Program-made: the position numbers and the translations under genes | Assembly: GCA_031551355.1 (NCBI GenBank) | Contig: JAVBNT010000021.1 | Coordinates: 1 to 64,000, forward strand | Origin: JAVBNT01 sp031551355 | GTDB lineage: Bacteria > Vulcanimicrobiota > CADAWZ01 | DNA length: 64,000 bases | Direction of reading: 5' to 3' | The notes under the pieces: generated by a model | Database searches by the model: none | Seen by the model: only the letters and a program-made list of their open reading frames with translations | Told to the model about the DNA's origin: nothing | In this document: piece by piece, positions 24,791-34,288 of the stretch | Position numbering within the stretch: the stretch's first letter is position 1 | Layout of the letters: the number at the start of each line of letters is the position of its first letter

Positions 24791-27700
24791 CTACTTATAC
24801 GATTCTATAATCTCCGGATTTTTTAATATAAGCGATATAAACATTTTAGTCCTGGATAAAATATCTCTGAGCTGTAAGATATTTTCCGAATCGTCCGCAA
24901 GTGTCTTTCCTGATTTAACGATAGATTCAATCTGCTTGATAGCTTCAAACAGATTTGTCAGATGAAGATTTCCGGCCACTCCCTTAACGGCATGAGCCCT
25001 GTCGGCCACCAGTTTCATATCTGCTTTGTTTACCGCCTCTAATAACTGTTCCACAGCCTGATTCTCAACAAAACTGCCAAGAAGGCGCAGATACAGTTTA
25101 GCGTTATTAGCCATTATTTTAACTCCCTGGCTGATATTAACATAATTCTGATCTATGTCGATTTTTTCTTCTTCGGCAAAGGAATTTGCAATTTTCACCT
25201 CATGCTCATCCGCAGCAACTTCAAAGGCCGTGGAATGAGACAAATATTTAGCAAGCTCGCCAAACATCCGCACTTCATCAATAGGCTTGCTTAAATGGCC
25301 GTCCATACCGTTTGCATAGGCCATTTCTATATCCTCTTTAAAAGCATTTGCAGTCATAGCTATAATGGGAATTTTTAAGGCATATTTATTACCGCTCTCG
25401 CGGATCTTTCTCGTGGCATCGTAGCCATCCATACGCGGCATTTGTATATCCATCAGAATCAAATCATATCTCTGAGGATTTTTGGCAAAAACTTCAACGG
25501 CTTCAAGACCGTCAACAGCCTCGTCAATTTCCACGCCAAAAGGTACAAGAAAAGCCTTGAGAATTTCGCGGTTAATTTCCACATCTTCAACAAGCAGAAT
25601 ACGCTTGCCGGAGAAATCATATTTCTTCTCTTCCAGCAGTTCCTTGCTTGGCTGCGATACACCTATCGTTTCATTTATTGCCGTGACAATAGCTGAAGGA
25701 AACAAAGGTTTCGGCAAAAACTTACTGATGCCCGCTTCACGCGCTTCAACCTCAACCGCATCAAAATCATAACTCGATATCATTATTATAATAGAGTCAA
25801 CACCCTGTAACTCCTTAATTCTCTTTGCCGTTTCAATCCCGTCAAGTCCGTCCATTTTCAAATCCATAAAAATTATATCAAAAGGATTTCTCCCGGCAAC
25901 TTTTTCACGCACAATATCAACCGCATCATAACCGCTGTATACAACAGTGCATTTTATTCCGTGAGGCTGCAGGATACTTTGTATATACTCACATATTTCA
26001 GGTGAATCATCAACAATCAAAACCCTCAATTTTTTCAATTTGCTGGAGTGTGAGCTTATCTTAGATGTAAATCCGCAATTGTCTACAAGCTCAAACAGAG
26101 CCGTTACGGAAAAACGGCTTCCCTCGCCAAGCTCACTGTCAACATTTATATCTCCGCCCATCATACGCACTATTTTTTTCGAAATGGCAAGACCCAATCC
26201 GGTTCCGCCATAACTCTTGGAGATACTGATATCGGCTTGCTGGAAAGCTTTAAACAAGTGTAACAGTTGTTGCTCGGACATGCCTATTCCGTTATCGGAA
26301 ACAACGAACTCCAGTTTAGCCCTTTCCCCATTTAACTCTTTAACCGAGACTTCCAGCTCTATTTTACCGTTGGGAGGGGTAAACTTCACGGCATTGGACA
26401 TTAGATTCATAACAACCTGTGTAAGGCGCAGCGAATCTCCGATAATATTTCTGGGGACATTGTTGGCGATCCTGACAAAAAGTTCCAGTCTTTTTTCATC
26501 AGACTTAATTGAAATGACATTTATCAAATCCTGAAGCGTTTTTTCAAGATCAAAAACTTCGTAATACAGCTCAAATTTACCCGATTCTATTTTGGACAAA
26601 TCCAGCACATCGTTAATTATATTGAGCAGATGGTTTGAAGAAATTTCCACCTTGGTCAAACAATGCCGGATTTTATCAAGATCGTCTGATGCTTTTGCAA
26701 TCTTCGTCATCCCAATAATCGCATTCATAGGAGTTCTGATTTCATGACTCATATTAGAAAGGAATTGACTCTTGGCATTATTAGCCAGCTCAGCCTGTTC
26801 TTTTGCCAGGGTCAATTGGTTTTCCATCTCGAACTTGTCGGTGACATCAATTGTAAGGCCCACAGAGCGTATTGCCTTACCACCGGAATCCCTGAATGTA
26901 TAGCCGTAATTTAAAATATAGCGAACCGAGCCGTCCGGCCAGACAAGCTTGAACTCTCTGCTCAAATCTTCATCGTCAATATCTCTGTCTTTTATGAGTC
27001 CGTCAAAAAATCCCATGCCCTGATGATCTACCATCATTGCGTCAAGTTTCAGGATCAGATCGTTCAGCGGGATCTGAGTTTTCAAAGGCTCAAGATTGAA
27101 CAGACGGGCAGTATTTTCATCATACGTGCCGATATCATTAACCAGATCAATCTCCCATACACCGGCCTTAGAAACATCCAAAGCAATTTCAAGTCTGTTT
27201 TTGACATCGGCAATACGCCTGTCCGCATCCTTAATTTCCGATATATCACGTATGATAATGGCAATCCCGGCTGATTTGTCTACAGAGTTTTTTATTGAAA
27301 AAATCCTCATCTGTATAGGGAGCTTTTTGCCGGACTTACTTATAAGCTCAGATTCGCTGACAACATCGCCGCCGTTTTGCAAAACATCGCTGAAATATTT
27401 GCGTATCTTGACAGAATCCTCCTGAGAAAACAAACGCTCAGGAGTTAGTTTGCCGCTGATTTCATCGGGAGAATATCCGGTCATTCTGTATGCGGCGGGA
27501 TTCATGTATACAATATTCTGCTCATTGTCGGCAGCCACAACACAGTCAGACGCAAAACGCAGTATTGCCGCCTGAATTTCCCGCTCACGCCGGATATTTT
27601 TCTGCTCGGTTATATCACTCATTCTGGTGCCAATGCCTATGACCCTGGAATCCTTATCTTTTATCGCAAAAACAGTCTGTTCGACATCAAGAATCTCGCC

Positions 27701-28309
27701 GTTTTTACGGTGAAGCTTATTCTCACTGCGGTCTTCTCCGCCTGTTGAAACAACCAGATCAAAAGCCTTTTGAAAAACTCTGAGACCATCTTCATCAAAA
27801 GCCATTTGCGGAGTCAGAATCATATCCCTGGAATATCCGGTCATTTCATATGCAGCTCTGTTCGCATAAACGGAATGCTGTTCAAGATCCCTTACCGATA
27901 TAAAATCCGATAGCGACTCAATAACTGCGACCTGCCGCCCAAGGTTTCTTTCAAGGTTTTTATGAGCCGTTATATCAAGATAAACCTCCATAACGGCCGG
28001 CCCGTTTTCCCACACAACAGGTGAATGATATGACTGGAACCATTTTCCCATGGACTTGCTGTAAAGCAGATATTGGGTCTGGACATCACCAAAAACTGTT
28101 CGGGATGCCTCTGTCTTCTCAATATCCCATATATTTGACTTATCGGCTAAATCTCCAAAATCAGCTCTCAGTCGTTCATTGGCAAAAAGCAAACTGTGAT
28201 CTTCCTTCGAAACGACTCTTACCGGTACACCCATTTTATCCAGAATGTCATAGATTTTCCCCCAGCCGCCGCTCAGATCACAGAAATCAAACATCATACC
28301 CTCAGACAT
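24791..28309 (-). CDS. Hybrid sensor histidine kinase (4 PAS, HisKA, HATPase, 2 receiver, Hpt)
   Basis: This 1172-residue protein lacks membrane helices, so it is a cytoplasmic sensor. Four PAS-type domains lie at about 20-120, 125-238, 245-365 and 370-495. HisKA carries the phospho-His H522 in SNMSHEIRTPMN. HATPase_c has SDNGIGM (about 671) and GGTGLGLAIS (701-710). Receiver 1 has D768, D816 and K867. Receiver 2 has D909, D954 and K1008. The C-terminal Hpt has H1106 in AHAVKGVAGNL. All phosphorelay residues are present. I chose the ATG at 28309 for its GGAGG site; a start seven codons upstream lacks one. It follows the HD-GYP regulator by 17 bases, so c-di-GMP turnover is the likely output. 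The signal is unknown. Confidence 0.92.
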   Translation of the reverse strand: MSEGMMFDFCDLSGGWGKIYDILDKMGVPVRVVSKEDHSLLFANERLRADFGDLADKSNIWDIEKTEASRTVFGDVQTQYLLYSKSMGKWFQSYHSPVVWENGPAVMEVYLDITAHKNLERNLGRQVAVIESLSDFISVRDLEQHSVYANRAAYEMTGYSRDMILTPQMAFDEDGLRVFQKAFDLVVSTGGEDRSENKLHRKNGEILDVEQTVFAIKDKDSRVIGIGTRMSDITEQKNIRREREIQAAILRFASDCVVAADNEQNIVYMNPAAYRMTGYSPDEISGKLTPERLFSQEDSVKIRKYFSDVLQNGGDVVSESELISKSGKKLPIQMRIFSIKNSVDKSAGIAIIIRDISEIKDADRRIADVKNRLEIALDVSKAGVWEIDLVNDIGTYDENTARLFNLEPLKTQIPLNDLILKLDAMMVDHQGMGFFDGLIKDRDIDDEDLSREFKLVWPDGSVRYILNYGYTFRDSGGKAIRSVGLTIDVTDKFEMENQLTLAKEQAELANNAKSQFLSNMSHEIRTPMNAIIGMTKIAKASDDLDKIRHCLTKVEISSNHLLNIINDVLDLSKIESGKFELYYEVFDLEKTLQDLINVISIKSDEKRLELFVRIANNVPRNIIGDSLRLTQVVMNLMSNAVKFTPPNGKIELEVSVKELNGERAKLEFVVSDNGIGMSEQQLLHLFKAFQQADISISKSYGGTGLGLAISKKIVRMMGGDINVDSELGEGSRFSVTALFELVDNCGFTSKISSHSSKLKKLRVLIVDDSPEICEYIQSILQPHGIKCTVVYSGYDAVDIVREKVAGRNPFDIIFMDLKMDGLDGIETAKRIKELQGVDSIIIMISSYDFDAVEVEAREAGISKFLPKPLFPSAIVTAINETIGVSQPSKELLEEKKYDFSGKRILLVEDVEINREILKAFLVPFGVEIDEAVDGLEAVEVFAKNPQRYDLILMDIQMPRMDGYDATRKIRESGNKYALKIPIIAMTANAFKEDIEMAYANGMDGHLSKPIDEVRMFGELAKYLSHSTAFEVAADEHEVKIANSFAEEEKIDIDQNYVNISQGVKIMANNAKLYLRLLGSFVENQAVEQLLEAVNKADMKLVADRAHAVKGVAGNLHLTNLFEAIKQIESIVKSGKTLADDSENILQLRDILSRTKMFISLILKNPEIIESYK

Positions 28310-28326
28310 AAGAGCCCTCCATACGA

Positions 28327-29373
28327 TCAATGTTTATAGAAATCATAAAACTGTTCATTATTTTGTATAAATATGTCAACCAGAATAGGATCAAACTGTG
28401 TTCCCTTACCTCCGGAAATGATGCCCATTGCCTCTTCATGAGAGAAAGGTTTCTTATAAGGACGCTCACTTACCAGAGCATCATACACGTCAACAATTGC
28501 CATCATACGCGCAGAACATGGAATTGAGCTGCCGGACAATCCTGTCGGATAGCCCTTACCATCCCAACGTTCATGATGATAAAGGCATATATCATAACAA
28601 TATTTAACATAGTCAGGAGCATCAAAAGTCTGCATTTTTGTAATAATCTCCGCGCCCATAACCGTATGCTTTTTGATAATCTCAAATTCTTCAGGAGTAA
28701 GTCTGCCCGGCTTTAACAATATAGAATCGGGCGTTGTTATCTTACCTATATCATGAAGCGGAACAGCCTTGGAAAAAAGAGCGGCGTCAAATGTAGACAG
28801 CTCTTCCTTCATCAGCCCCGACTGAAGAACAAGCTTGCTGAGCAAGTCTGCCAGCAGTCTGGTTCTCTGTACGTGCTGTCCTGATTCAGTATCCCTGTAT
28901 TCAATTATGGAGGCCATAAATTCAATAACTGCTTCACGTACGCTGACAATCTTCCTGACATTAATATCCACAAGCTCTTCAAGATGATCCCGGTGCTTTT
29001 TAAGTTCAACCTGAGCATCTACACGGCATTTTACTATTTCAGGATGAAACGGCTTATTTACAAAATCAACCGCACCTGCATGCAAACCTTTTATCTCATT
29101 TTCATCTCCGCCGGAAGCTGTAATAATAATCACAGGAATAGACTGGGTATAACCTCCTGATTTTAAAACATCAAGAACCTGAAAACCATCCATTTCCGGC
29201 ATCATAATATCAAGAAGCACCAGCGAAAGACGGTGATGATTATTTAACACCATTTCTACAGCCTCAAACCCATTTGAAGCCTCAAGAATATCATAATCAT
29301 CCTTCAGTATTTCTATCAATATTTCCCGGTTCAGCGAAATATCATCAACTATTAATATCGTATCTTTTGCCAT
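28327..29373 (-). CDS. Response regulator with HD-GYP c-di-GMP phosphodiesterase domain
   Basis: This 348-residue protein has an N-terminal receiver (1-120; acidic pair D10/D11, phospho-acceptor D55, K107) and an HD-GYP output domain (about 140-345). The output domain has H207-D208 in VPLHDIGKI, H266/H267 and GKGYP at 272-276. Intact HD-GYP domains hydrolyse cyclic di-GMP to GMP or pGpG. I start at the ATG at 29373, which is preceded by GGGGGAAAAT. It is first in an operon with the hybrid kinase, its probable phosphodonor via the kinase Hpt domain. Confidence 0.92.
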   Translation of the reverse strand: MAKDTILIVDDISLNREILIEILKDDYDILEASNGFEAVEMVLNNHHRLSLVLLDIMMPEMDGFQVLDVLKSGGYTQSIPVIIITASGGDENEIKGLHAGAVDFVNKPFHPEIVKCRVDAQVELKKHRDHLEELVDINVRKIVSVREAVIEFMASIIEYRDTESGQHVQRTRLLADLLSKLVLQSGLMKEELSTFDAALFSKAVPLHDIGKITTPDSILLKPGRLTPEEFEIIKKHTVMGAEIITKMQTFDAPDYVKYCYDICLYHHERWDGKGYPTGLSGSSIPCSARMMAIVDVYDALVSERPYKKPFSHEEAMGIISGGKGTQFDPILVDIFIQNNEQFYDFYKH

Positions 29374-29622
29374 ATTTTCCCCCTCATAACCGCAATGCGG
29401 CAAAGCTCATTACAAGTATACAGGATACCAGTTCATTGTTATAAAAAAACAACCAATGACTGTAACATAAATCCCCTGAGTATCTATTCAACACACATTT
29501 GAAAACTCATCTGACAAAAATTAATAATCTGAAAATTAATATTTTTGCAATTAATTAGAATAAGTGGATTTTATTCAAACAATAAGAAAGTCAAGCAAAA
29601 AAGCATTTATGGAAAAATAAAG
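29374..29622. other. Non-coding AT-rich gap
   Basis: There is no gene with a credible start and ribosome-binding site here. It lies upstream of the HD-GYP regulator and presumably carries its promoter, but no convincing -35/-10 pair stands out. Confidence 0.5.
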
Positions 29623-29651
29623 TAAAAAAAACAGCCGTCCTTCCGGACGGC
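29623..29651 (-). terminator. Intrinsic terminator of the giant repeat-protein gene
   Basis: On the minus strand GCCGTCC-GGAA-GGACGGC is followed by TGTTTTTTTT. It lies 37 bases beyond the stop codon and is a textbook terminator. Confidence 0.85.
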
Positions 29652-29687
29652 ATAATACAACAAATAAACAACTTACTCAAAATTAAT

Positions 29688-32600
29688 CTACTGGTACTTT
29701 TTAACGATCGTCAAAATCTCCCGGTAATTGGGAAGCACCAGGTTTGACGTAAACTCTCTAATCATGGCAATGTGATCCAGACGGCTTTTTAAAAGTTCTT
29801 CCATTGCCGCCGAAGACACGGTTACACTGTCCTCTCTCTCGAAGACATTTCCTTTACCCATATGGAAATACACCTTAGTCCTCATAATCGTTTTATTGCC
29901 GTCTTCTGATGAACAATCACCGCAATAGTCAGCCTTTTTCTGGATCTGTGACTCACAGTCAGGGCATTCCCGGACAAATTTTATTTTAGAATCCTTATAT
30001 ACTTCATAAAGATCAGAAGAGGACAGTTTTTCCGGATCCAACTCTATTTTCTCGACTTTTTCAGCGGGAACCCTGCCGATGGTATTCCTTTTCATCATCG
30101 CTGCCATTCCCGAGGAAATTACACGATCGGTAATCGTTCTGAAGTCATTTGAAATACTTATCTTTTCATCAATAACTCTTGCGGCAGCGATTTGTGACTT
30201 TATCAGAGCCTGATTGGCTTCCGAAGGATGCAGCGGAGAGGAGGCAAGTGGAAGTGCCGCAAGCTCGGCCCTGGCAACCGAAGCTGCCGAAATCTTAGTC
30301 ATTTGCGCAGACGCGAGTATCCTTTGATTTACACGCTCAACTTCTTCAAGCAGGTCAGGTTTAAGATTATAGGCGGACATCAGATCCTGAAACCGCGACT
30401 GACCTCTTATCGTCGAAGTTGCATCCTGCAAATTTGACATAAATACGTCTTTCAGACCGGGATCCTTATCCATATTCATATTAAAATGCTTAAGGAAAGA
30501 TTTTCCTTTGGAACTCAGGATCGCGTCATTAAAAACACTGAAAAACGAATCTCTGCTTAAAGACGAGCGGCCCATCTGTTTAAAAGATTGTGTTAGCATT
30601 TTCCGGGAAGATTCGCCGGAAGAAACCTGAGCCATCGTCTTGACAAAATCTTCACGCAAATCCTGACTGCGGCGCAGAGAACCCATAAAAATGCTGAAAG
30701 CCTTAGGTCCTTCTTCAAAAGCAACGGTATTGTTCATATTGTTGAAAAAAGAAGTTTTGAAATCGGGATTGGATCTAACCTGACCCAGAATCTCCCCCAT
30801 CTGAGCTTTACCTTTCTCAGTGGATGGCAGAGCTGACATCATCAGCGTAAAGGAAGTTGCCGTTGTTTTCTCTTCGGAAATACCTTTTACAAAGGTCAGT
30901 GCCTGACTCTTCGAGTCCTCCGATTTGATCGCGTTATTAAGAAAACCGGTAAAGCCTTCCCTGAGATTGGAATTTTCAAAGCCCTTGACAAGAAATACCA
31001 TTGAAGCATCCCGGCCCTCAGGCGTTTTGACGGCATTGTTGAGAATAGAAATGAAAGAGCCTGTCTGCCTGGGCTCTTCTGATATTGCGGATAAAAATCC
31101 GCTGAGAGCTTCGGTTCCACCCTTCACACCGACAACCCTTGTCATCGTCTTAACAAAACTGGCCGACAGAGTTTCATCGGCAGAAATGCCGGACATCAGA
31201 GAGGTAACATTTTTATTTCCTTCCGGAGTAGAAGAAGCATTGTTCACAGCGGCAACAAAGCCTGAGAACATTTTTTCATTTGCAGATACAACTCCCATAA
31301 GCCCAACAAGTGCCCCTTTACCTTCCGGAGCTGCGCATGCAGAAGAAAGTGTCCCCATCATTGCAGAAGAAAGTTTCGCGTCCTTTGATGAGTTTAAAAG
31401 CAAAACAGATATTGAATCCCGGCCTTCGGGAGTTTGAGAGGCCGAGGCAAAGGTATTAACAAAAGCAGATGCCGATTTAGGATCCGTTGCCATGCGGTTA
31501 AAAACCGCCGCGGCCTGCTCCCTGCCTTCAGGTGTTGACGAAGCCGATGAAAAGACTCCGGTATATGCTTTTGAAGCGTCTTTATCTGCAGCAACCGCAG
31601 CGTTCAAAGAGGCAAAAGCTTCGCGGCCCTCAGGGGTGGAAACGGCACTTGCCATCAGTTTCACCTGTGAGGCAGCCATCGACGGCTCAGAAGCAACACT
31701 ATTCATATAGTCGGCTACAACCTTAAGTCCGCCGGGCTCGGAAGCGGCGCTGCTCATAATATTTACCGATGCCGAAGCGAGAGAAGGTTCGGAAGATACC
31801 TTGGAAATATATGCCGAATAAGCCTCTTTCCCTTCGGGAGTGGAAATGGCCGCAGAATAGACCCTAACCGCATTCGCAGCAGCTTCCGGATCTTTGGAAA
31901 TATTTTTCTGAAATTCGGCATGCTGCTTAACGCCTTCAGGAGAAGACAAAACTTTGTTGGTTATATTTATATAATCAGAAGCGGCCTTGGGATCTTTTGA
32001 TATATTGGAAAGCATATCAGAGGCAGCCTTTACACCGGCCGGCTCCGAAGACATTGTGGTAAGGCTCTTACTCCAGGCGGCGCAGGCGGCCGGGTCCCGG
32101 GAGATTTTGCTCATCATCCCGGAAAGGGATTTTAAACCTTCAGGCGACGAAGAACCCGCTGCCAAAGCCTTTCCCCAGGCAACAGAAGCATTTTTATCCG
32201 CTGACACTTTGTCCGTTAAAGAAGCATAAGCGGAAATACCTTCTTTCGTTTCAAGGGCTTTGTCCGATAGTTTGAGCAAATTGGAGCTTGCCTGTTTATC
32301 AGCAGAAATTTTTTCCATCCCATCCGTGTATGCTTTCAGTCCTTCAGGCGTTGATACCGCAGCGGCATTGGCTTTAACCCAGTTTGCCGATGCCTCCTTA
32401 TTACCGGAAATATTTGACATCGCCTGAGAATAAGCTTTTAACCCTTCGGGCGTCGATACTGCGGCGGCATTGGCTTTAGCCCAGTTTGCAGACACTTCTT
32501 TATCGCCGGATATATTCGACAAAGTCTGAGAATAATCTTTAAGACCTTCAGGCGTTGATGTCACGGCAGCATTGATTTTACCCCAGTTTGCAGACGCTTC

Positions 32601-34094
32601 CTTATCTCCGGCGATATTTGACAGCATCTGAGAATGCGATTTAAGACCTTCCGGCGTCGAGGTCGCAGCAGCGGCAGTTTTAGCCCAGTTAACGGAGGCC
32701 GTCTTGTCCTTGGAAATATTACCCATAAAAGACGACAATTCCCGGAGTCCCTCTTTTGATGAAGACGCAAAATTCAGGGACTTGGTCCATTTCAAAGATA
32801 AATCCTTATCTGAGGATACCGTATTCATAAAACCTGAAGTCTTCTTCAAGCCTTCTTTTGAAGAGGAAGCCGAGTTCAAAGCTTTGGACCAGGATAAGGA
32901 CGTTTCCTTATTTGATGAAAAAGAGTCCAGTATTGATGAAACATTCTCTTTCCCCGAAGCCGAAGATGCCGCTTTGTCAAAAACACCGATCAGCTTTGAA
33001 GAATTATCGCCGGAAAAGACGCCGTCTCCCATCATCTGAGAAATAGTTTTAGCACCGCCATCGTTTTTTAGCGAGGAAGCAAAAACAGAGGTAAATCCGG
33101 AGGACAAGTCCTTATCTTCAGACAAGCCGTCGAAATAGGATGAAAATTCTTTTTTACTTTCATCACTTATTTTCGACTGCGAAAGCAGGCCCATATATTT
33201 TGAAGACAGCTCGGGATCTTTGGCGATATCACTGTAAAAACCTGAAAGCGCCTTCTTTCCTTCGTCACTCTTTAAAGCGTTGTTCTGCAGTTCAAGCATT
33301 TTCGTGTAAGAAGAGTCATCCTTAGAATCAAGTATACCTTTAAAATCAAAACCGATAGGACCGATAGCGTTCATTACGGTGCTTCCCAATGAAGCACCGG
33401 CCTTTGAATTACCCTGCAAATTATCAACAGTTGAAGCACTGCCGGCAGCAACAGAAGACCGCCGTTCATTGGAGACAACGGCAGGCTTATTCTCTGCGAG
33501 ACCCATTCTTTTACTCAAGGATGCTTCGGAAGACTCTTTCGCTGCCGGTTTATTATCAGGAGAAGTGAAAACAGCTTTATCTTTGCCGACACTGATGGTT
33601 CTCTTTTGATTAAAATCAGTCACAAAGTCGGTCTGACTGTTCTTATTCTGTGAAGCGGATAAATTGCTCTCAGGCTTAAAAGCGTCTTTTAAGCTTGAGC
33701 GCAAAGCGGCAACACGTTCTTCTTTAGCGGGTCTCTCTTTTTCAAACCGTCTGGCGGCCTCGGAATAATTATTTTTCTTTACAAGATCTCTGTTCAGATA
33801 AGAGACATCTTCATGTAAAGAGGAGTAAAATGACTGCGCAGACTCTTTTTGCAGCCTGGAAGGGCCGGAACTCAGCCATGACTGATGCTCCGCATCACTG
33901 TCAATTAATATCTCCGCAGTTCTGTTCCCGGATTTTCCTGACAATGAAACGGCATCAAAGAAAGCGGCTTTCCCGGTTGGGGAAATACCTCTTTCCATTA
34001 GCCTTACCGATTCGTCTTTCTTTATGGGTTCATCCGTCCTTACGGGTTTGGATTTAAAAAAGTTTGAATTTCCGCCGAGCAAATTAAAGTCCAT
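29688..34094 (-). CDS. Giant leaderless protein with about 29 tandem 34-residue repeats and C-terminal zinc ribbon
   Basis: This 1468-residue protein belongs to no family I recognise. Residues 1-275 are Ser/Lys-rich and probably disordered, without a signal peptide. Residues about 275-1261 consist of roughly 29 repeats of 34 residues. The pattern is [ST]PEG[LKR]xxxSxxM, then SxISxDKxAS, then xxWxKxxxAxS. The units at about residues 450-620 are most alike and the outer ones degenerate. Each unit should fold as two short helices, giving a superhelical rod; the period equals TPR and PPR, but their consensus residues are missing. Residues 1262-1468 are a unique tail with a zinc ribbon (CPDC at 1377, CGDC at 1391). 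AAGGTGAT precedes the ATG. A MerR-type gene is immediately upstream on the same strand. Function is unknown; a secreted or cytoskeletal-type filament protein is conceivable. Confidence 0.85.
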   Translation of the reverse strand: MDFNLLGGNSNFFKSKPVRTDEPIKKDESVRLMERGISPTGKAAFFDAVSLSGKSGNRTAEILIDSDAEHQSWLSSGPSRLQKESAQSFYSSLHEDVSYLNRDLVKKNNYSEAARRFEKERPAKEERVAALRSSLKDAFKPESNLSASQNKNSQTDFVTDFNQKRTISVGKDKAVFTSPDNKPAAKESSEASLSKRMGLAENKPAVVSNERRSSVAAGSASTVDNLQGNSKAGASLGSTVMNAIGPIGFDFKGILDSKDDSSYTKMLELQNNALKSDEGKKALSGFYSDIAKDPELSSKYMGLLSQSKISDESKKEFSSYFDGLSEDKDLSSGFTSVFASSLKNDGGAKTISQMMGDGVFSGDNSSKLIGVFDKAASSASGKENVSSILDSFSSNKETSLSWSKALNSASSSKEGLKKTSGFMNTVSSDKDLSLKWTKSLNFASSSKEGLRELSSFMGNISKDKTASVNWAKTAAAATSTPEGLKSHSQMLSNIAGDKEASANWGKINAAVTSTPEGLKDYSQTLSNISGDKEVSANWAKANAAAVSTPEGLKAYSQAMSNISGNKEASANWVKANAAAVSTPEGLKAYTDGMEKISADKQASSNLLKLSDKALETKEGISAYASLTDKVSADKNASVAWGKALAAGSSSPEGLKSLSGMMSKISRDPAACAAWSKSLTTMSSEPAGVKAASDMLSNISKDPKAASDYINITNKVLSSPEGVKQHAEFQKNISKDPEAAANAVRVYSAAISTPEGKEAYSAYISKVSSEPSLASASVNIMSSAASEPGGLKVVADYMNSVASEPSMAASQVKLMASAVSTPEGREAFASLNAAVAADKDASKAYTGVFSSASSTPEGREQAAAVFNRMATDPKSASAFVNTFASASQTPEGRDSISVLLLNSSKDAKLSSAMMGTLSSACAAPEGKGALVGLMGVVSANEKMFSGFVAAVNNASSTPEGNKNVTSLMSGISADETLSASFVKTMTRVVGVKGGTEALSGFLSAISEEPRQTGSFISILNNAVKTPEGRDASMVFLVKGFENSNLREGFTGFLNNAIKSEDSKSQALTFVKGISEEKTTATSFTLMMSALPSTEKGKAQMGEILGQVRSNPDFKTSFFNNMNNTVAFEEGPKAFSIFMGSLRRSQDLREDFVKTMAQVSSGESSRKMLTQSFKQMGRSSLSRDSFFSVFNDAILSSKGKSFLKHFNMNMDKDPGLKDVFMSNLQDATSTIRGQSRFQDLMSAYNLKPDLLEEVERVNQRILASAQMTKISAASVARAELAALPLASSPLHPSEANQALIKSQIAAARVIDEKISISNDFRTITDRVISSGMAAMMKRNTIGRVPAEKVEKIELDPEKLSSSDLYEVYKDSKIKFVRECPDCESQIQKKADYCGDCSSEDGNKTIMRTKVYFHMGKGNVFEREDSVTVSSAAMEELLKSRLDHIAMIREFTSNLVLPNYREILTIVKKYQ
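30312..33272 (-). repeat. 102-bp coding tandem repeat array (about 29 units)
   Basis: Each unit encodes 34 residues beginning near TPEG. The array is in register throughout, with occasional units of 32-36 residues at the N-terminal end. DNA similarity is greatest in the 32.3-32.7 kb units, suggesting the most recent duplications there. Confidence 0.85.
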
Positions 34095-34187
34095 AAGATC
34101 ACCTTCAATCTAAAATAGCTTCTGGAACAGATAAAGATATTACATAAATATTTTATCACAAATAATTATGGATAATAACATCTACTT

Positions 34188-34288
34188 TGTTAACATTTCT
34201 TTTATATTGTTAAAAGACAGAATAAAATGTTAACGGGGAGTTACATAATAAAAAGTTAAAAAAACAGGTTAACTGTAAAAAGTTAAAT
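34188..34288. promoter_or_regulatory. Array of TGTTAAC-type boxes upstream of the giant repeat-protein gene
   Basis: TGTTAACA (34188), TGTTAAAA (34208) and TGTTAACG (34228) are spaced exactly 20 bases apart. Looser copies follow: AGTTAAAA (34254), GGTTAACT (34267) and AGTTAAAT (34281). They lie 94-190 bases upstream of the start at 34094, on the promoter side. Similar boxes precede the gene at 36210-37865. They may be a regulator-binding array, and the adjacent MerR-type product is the obvious candidate. Confidence 0.45.

Noticed and set aside
30312..33272. Possible CRISPR array or satellite because of regular 102-bp repetition
   Set aside because: The repeats are in frame, diverge as protein repeats do, and have no unique spacers between identical short repeats.
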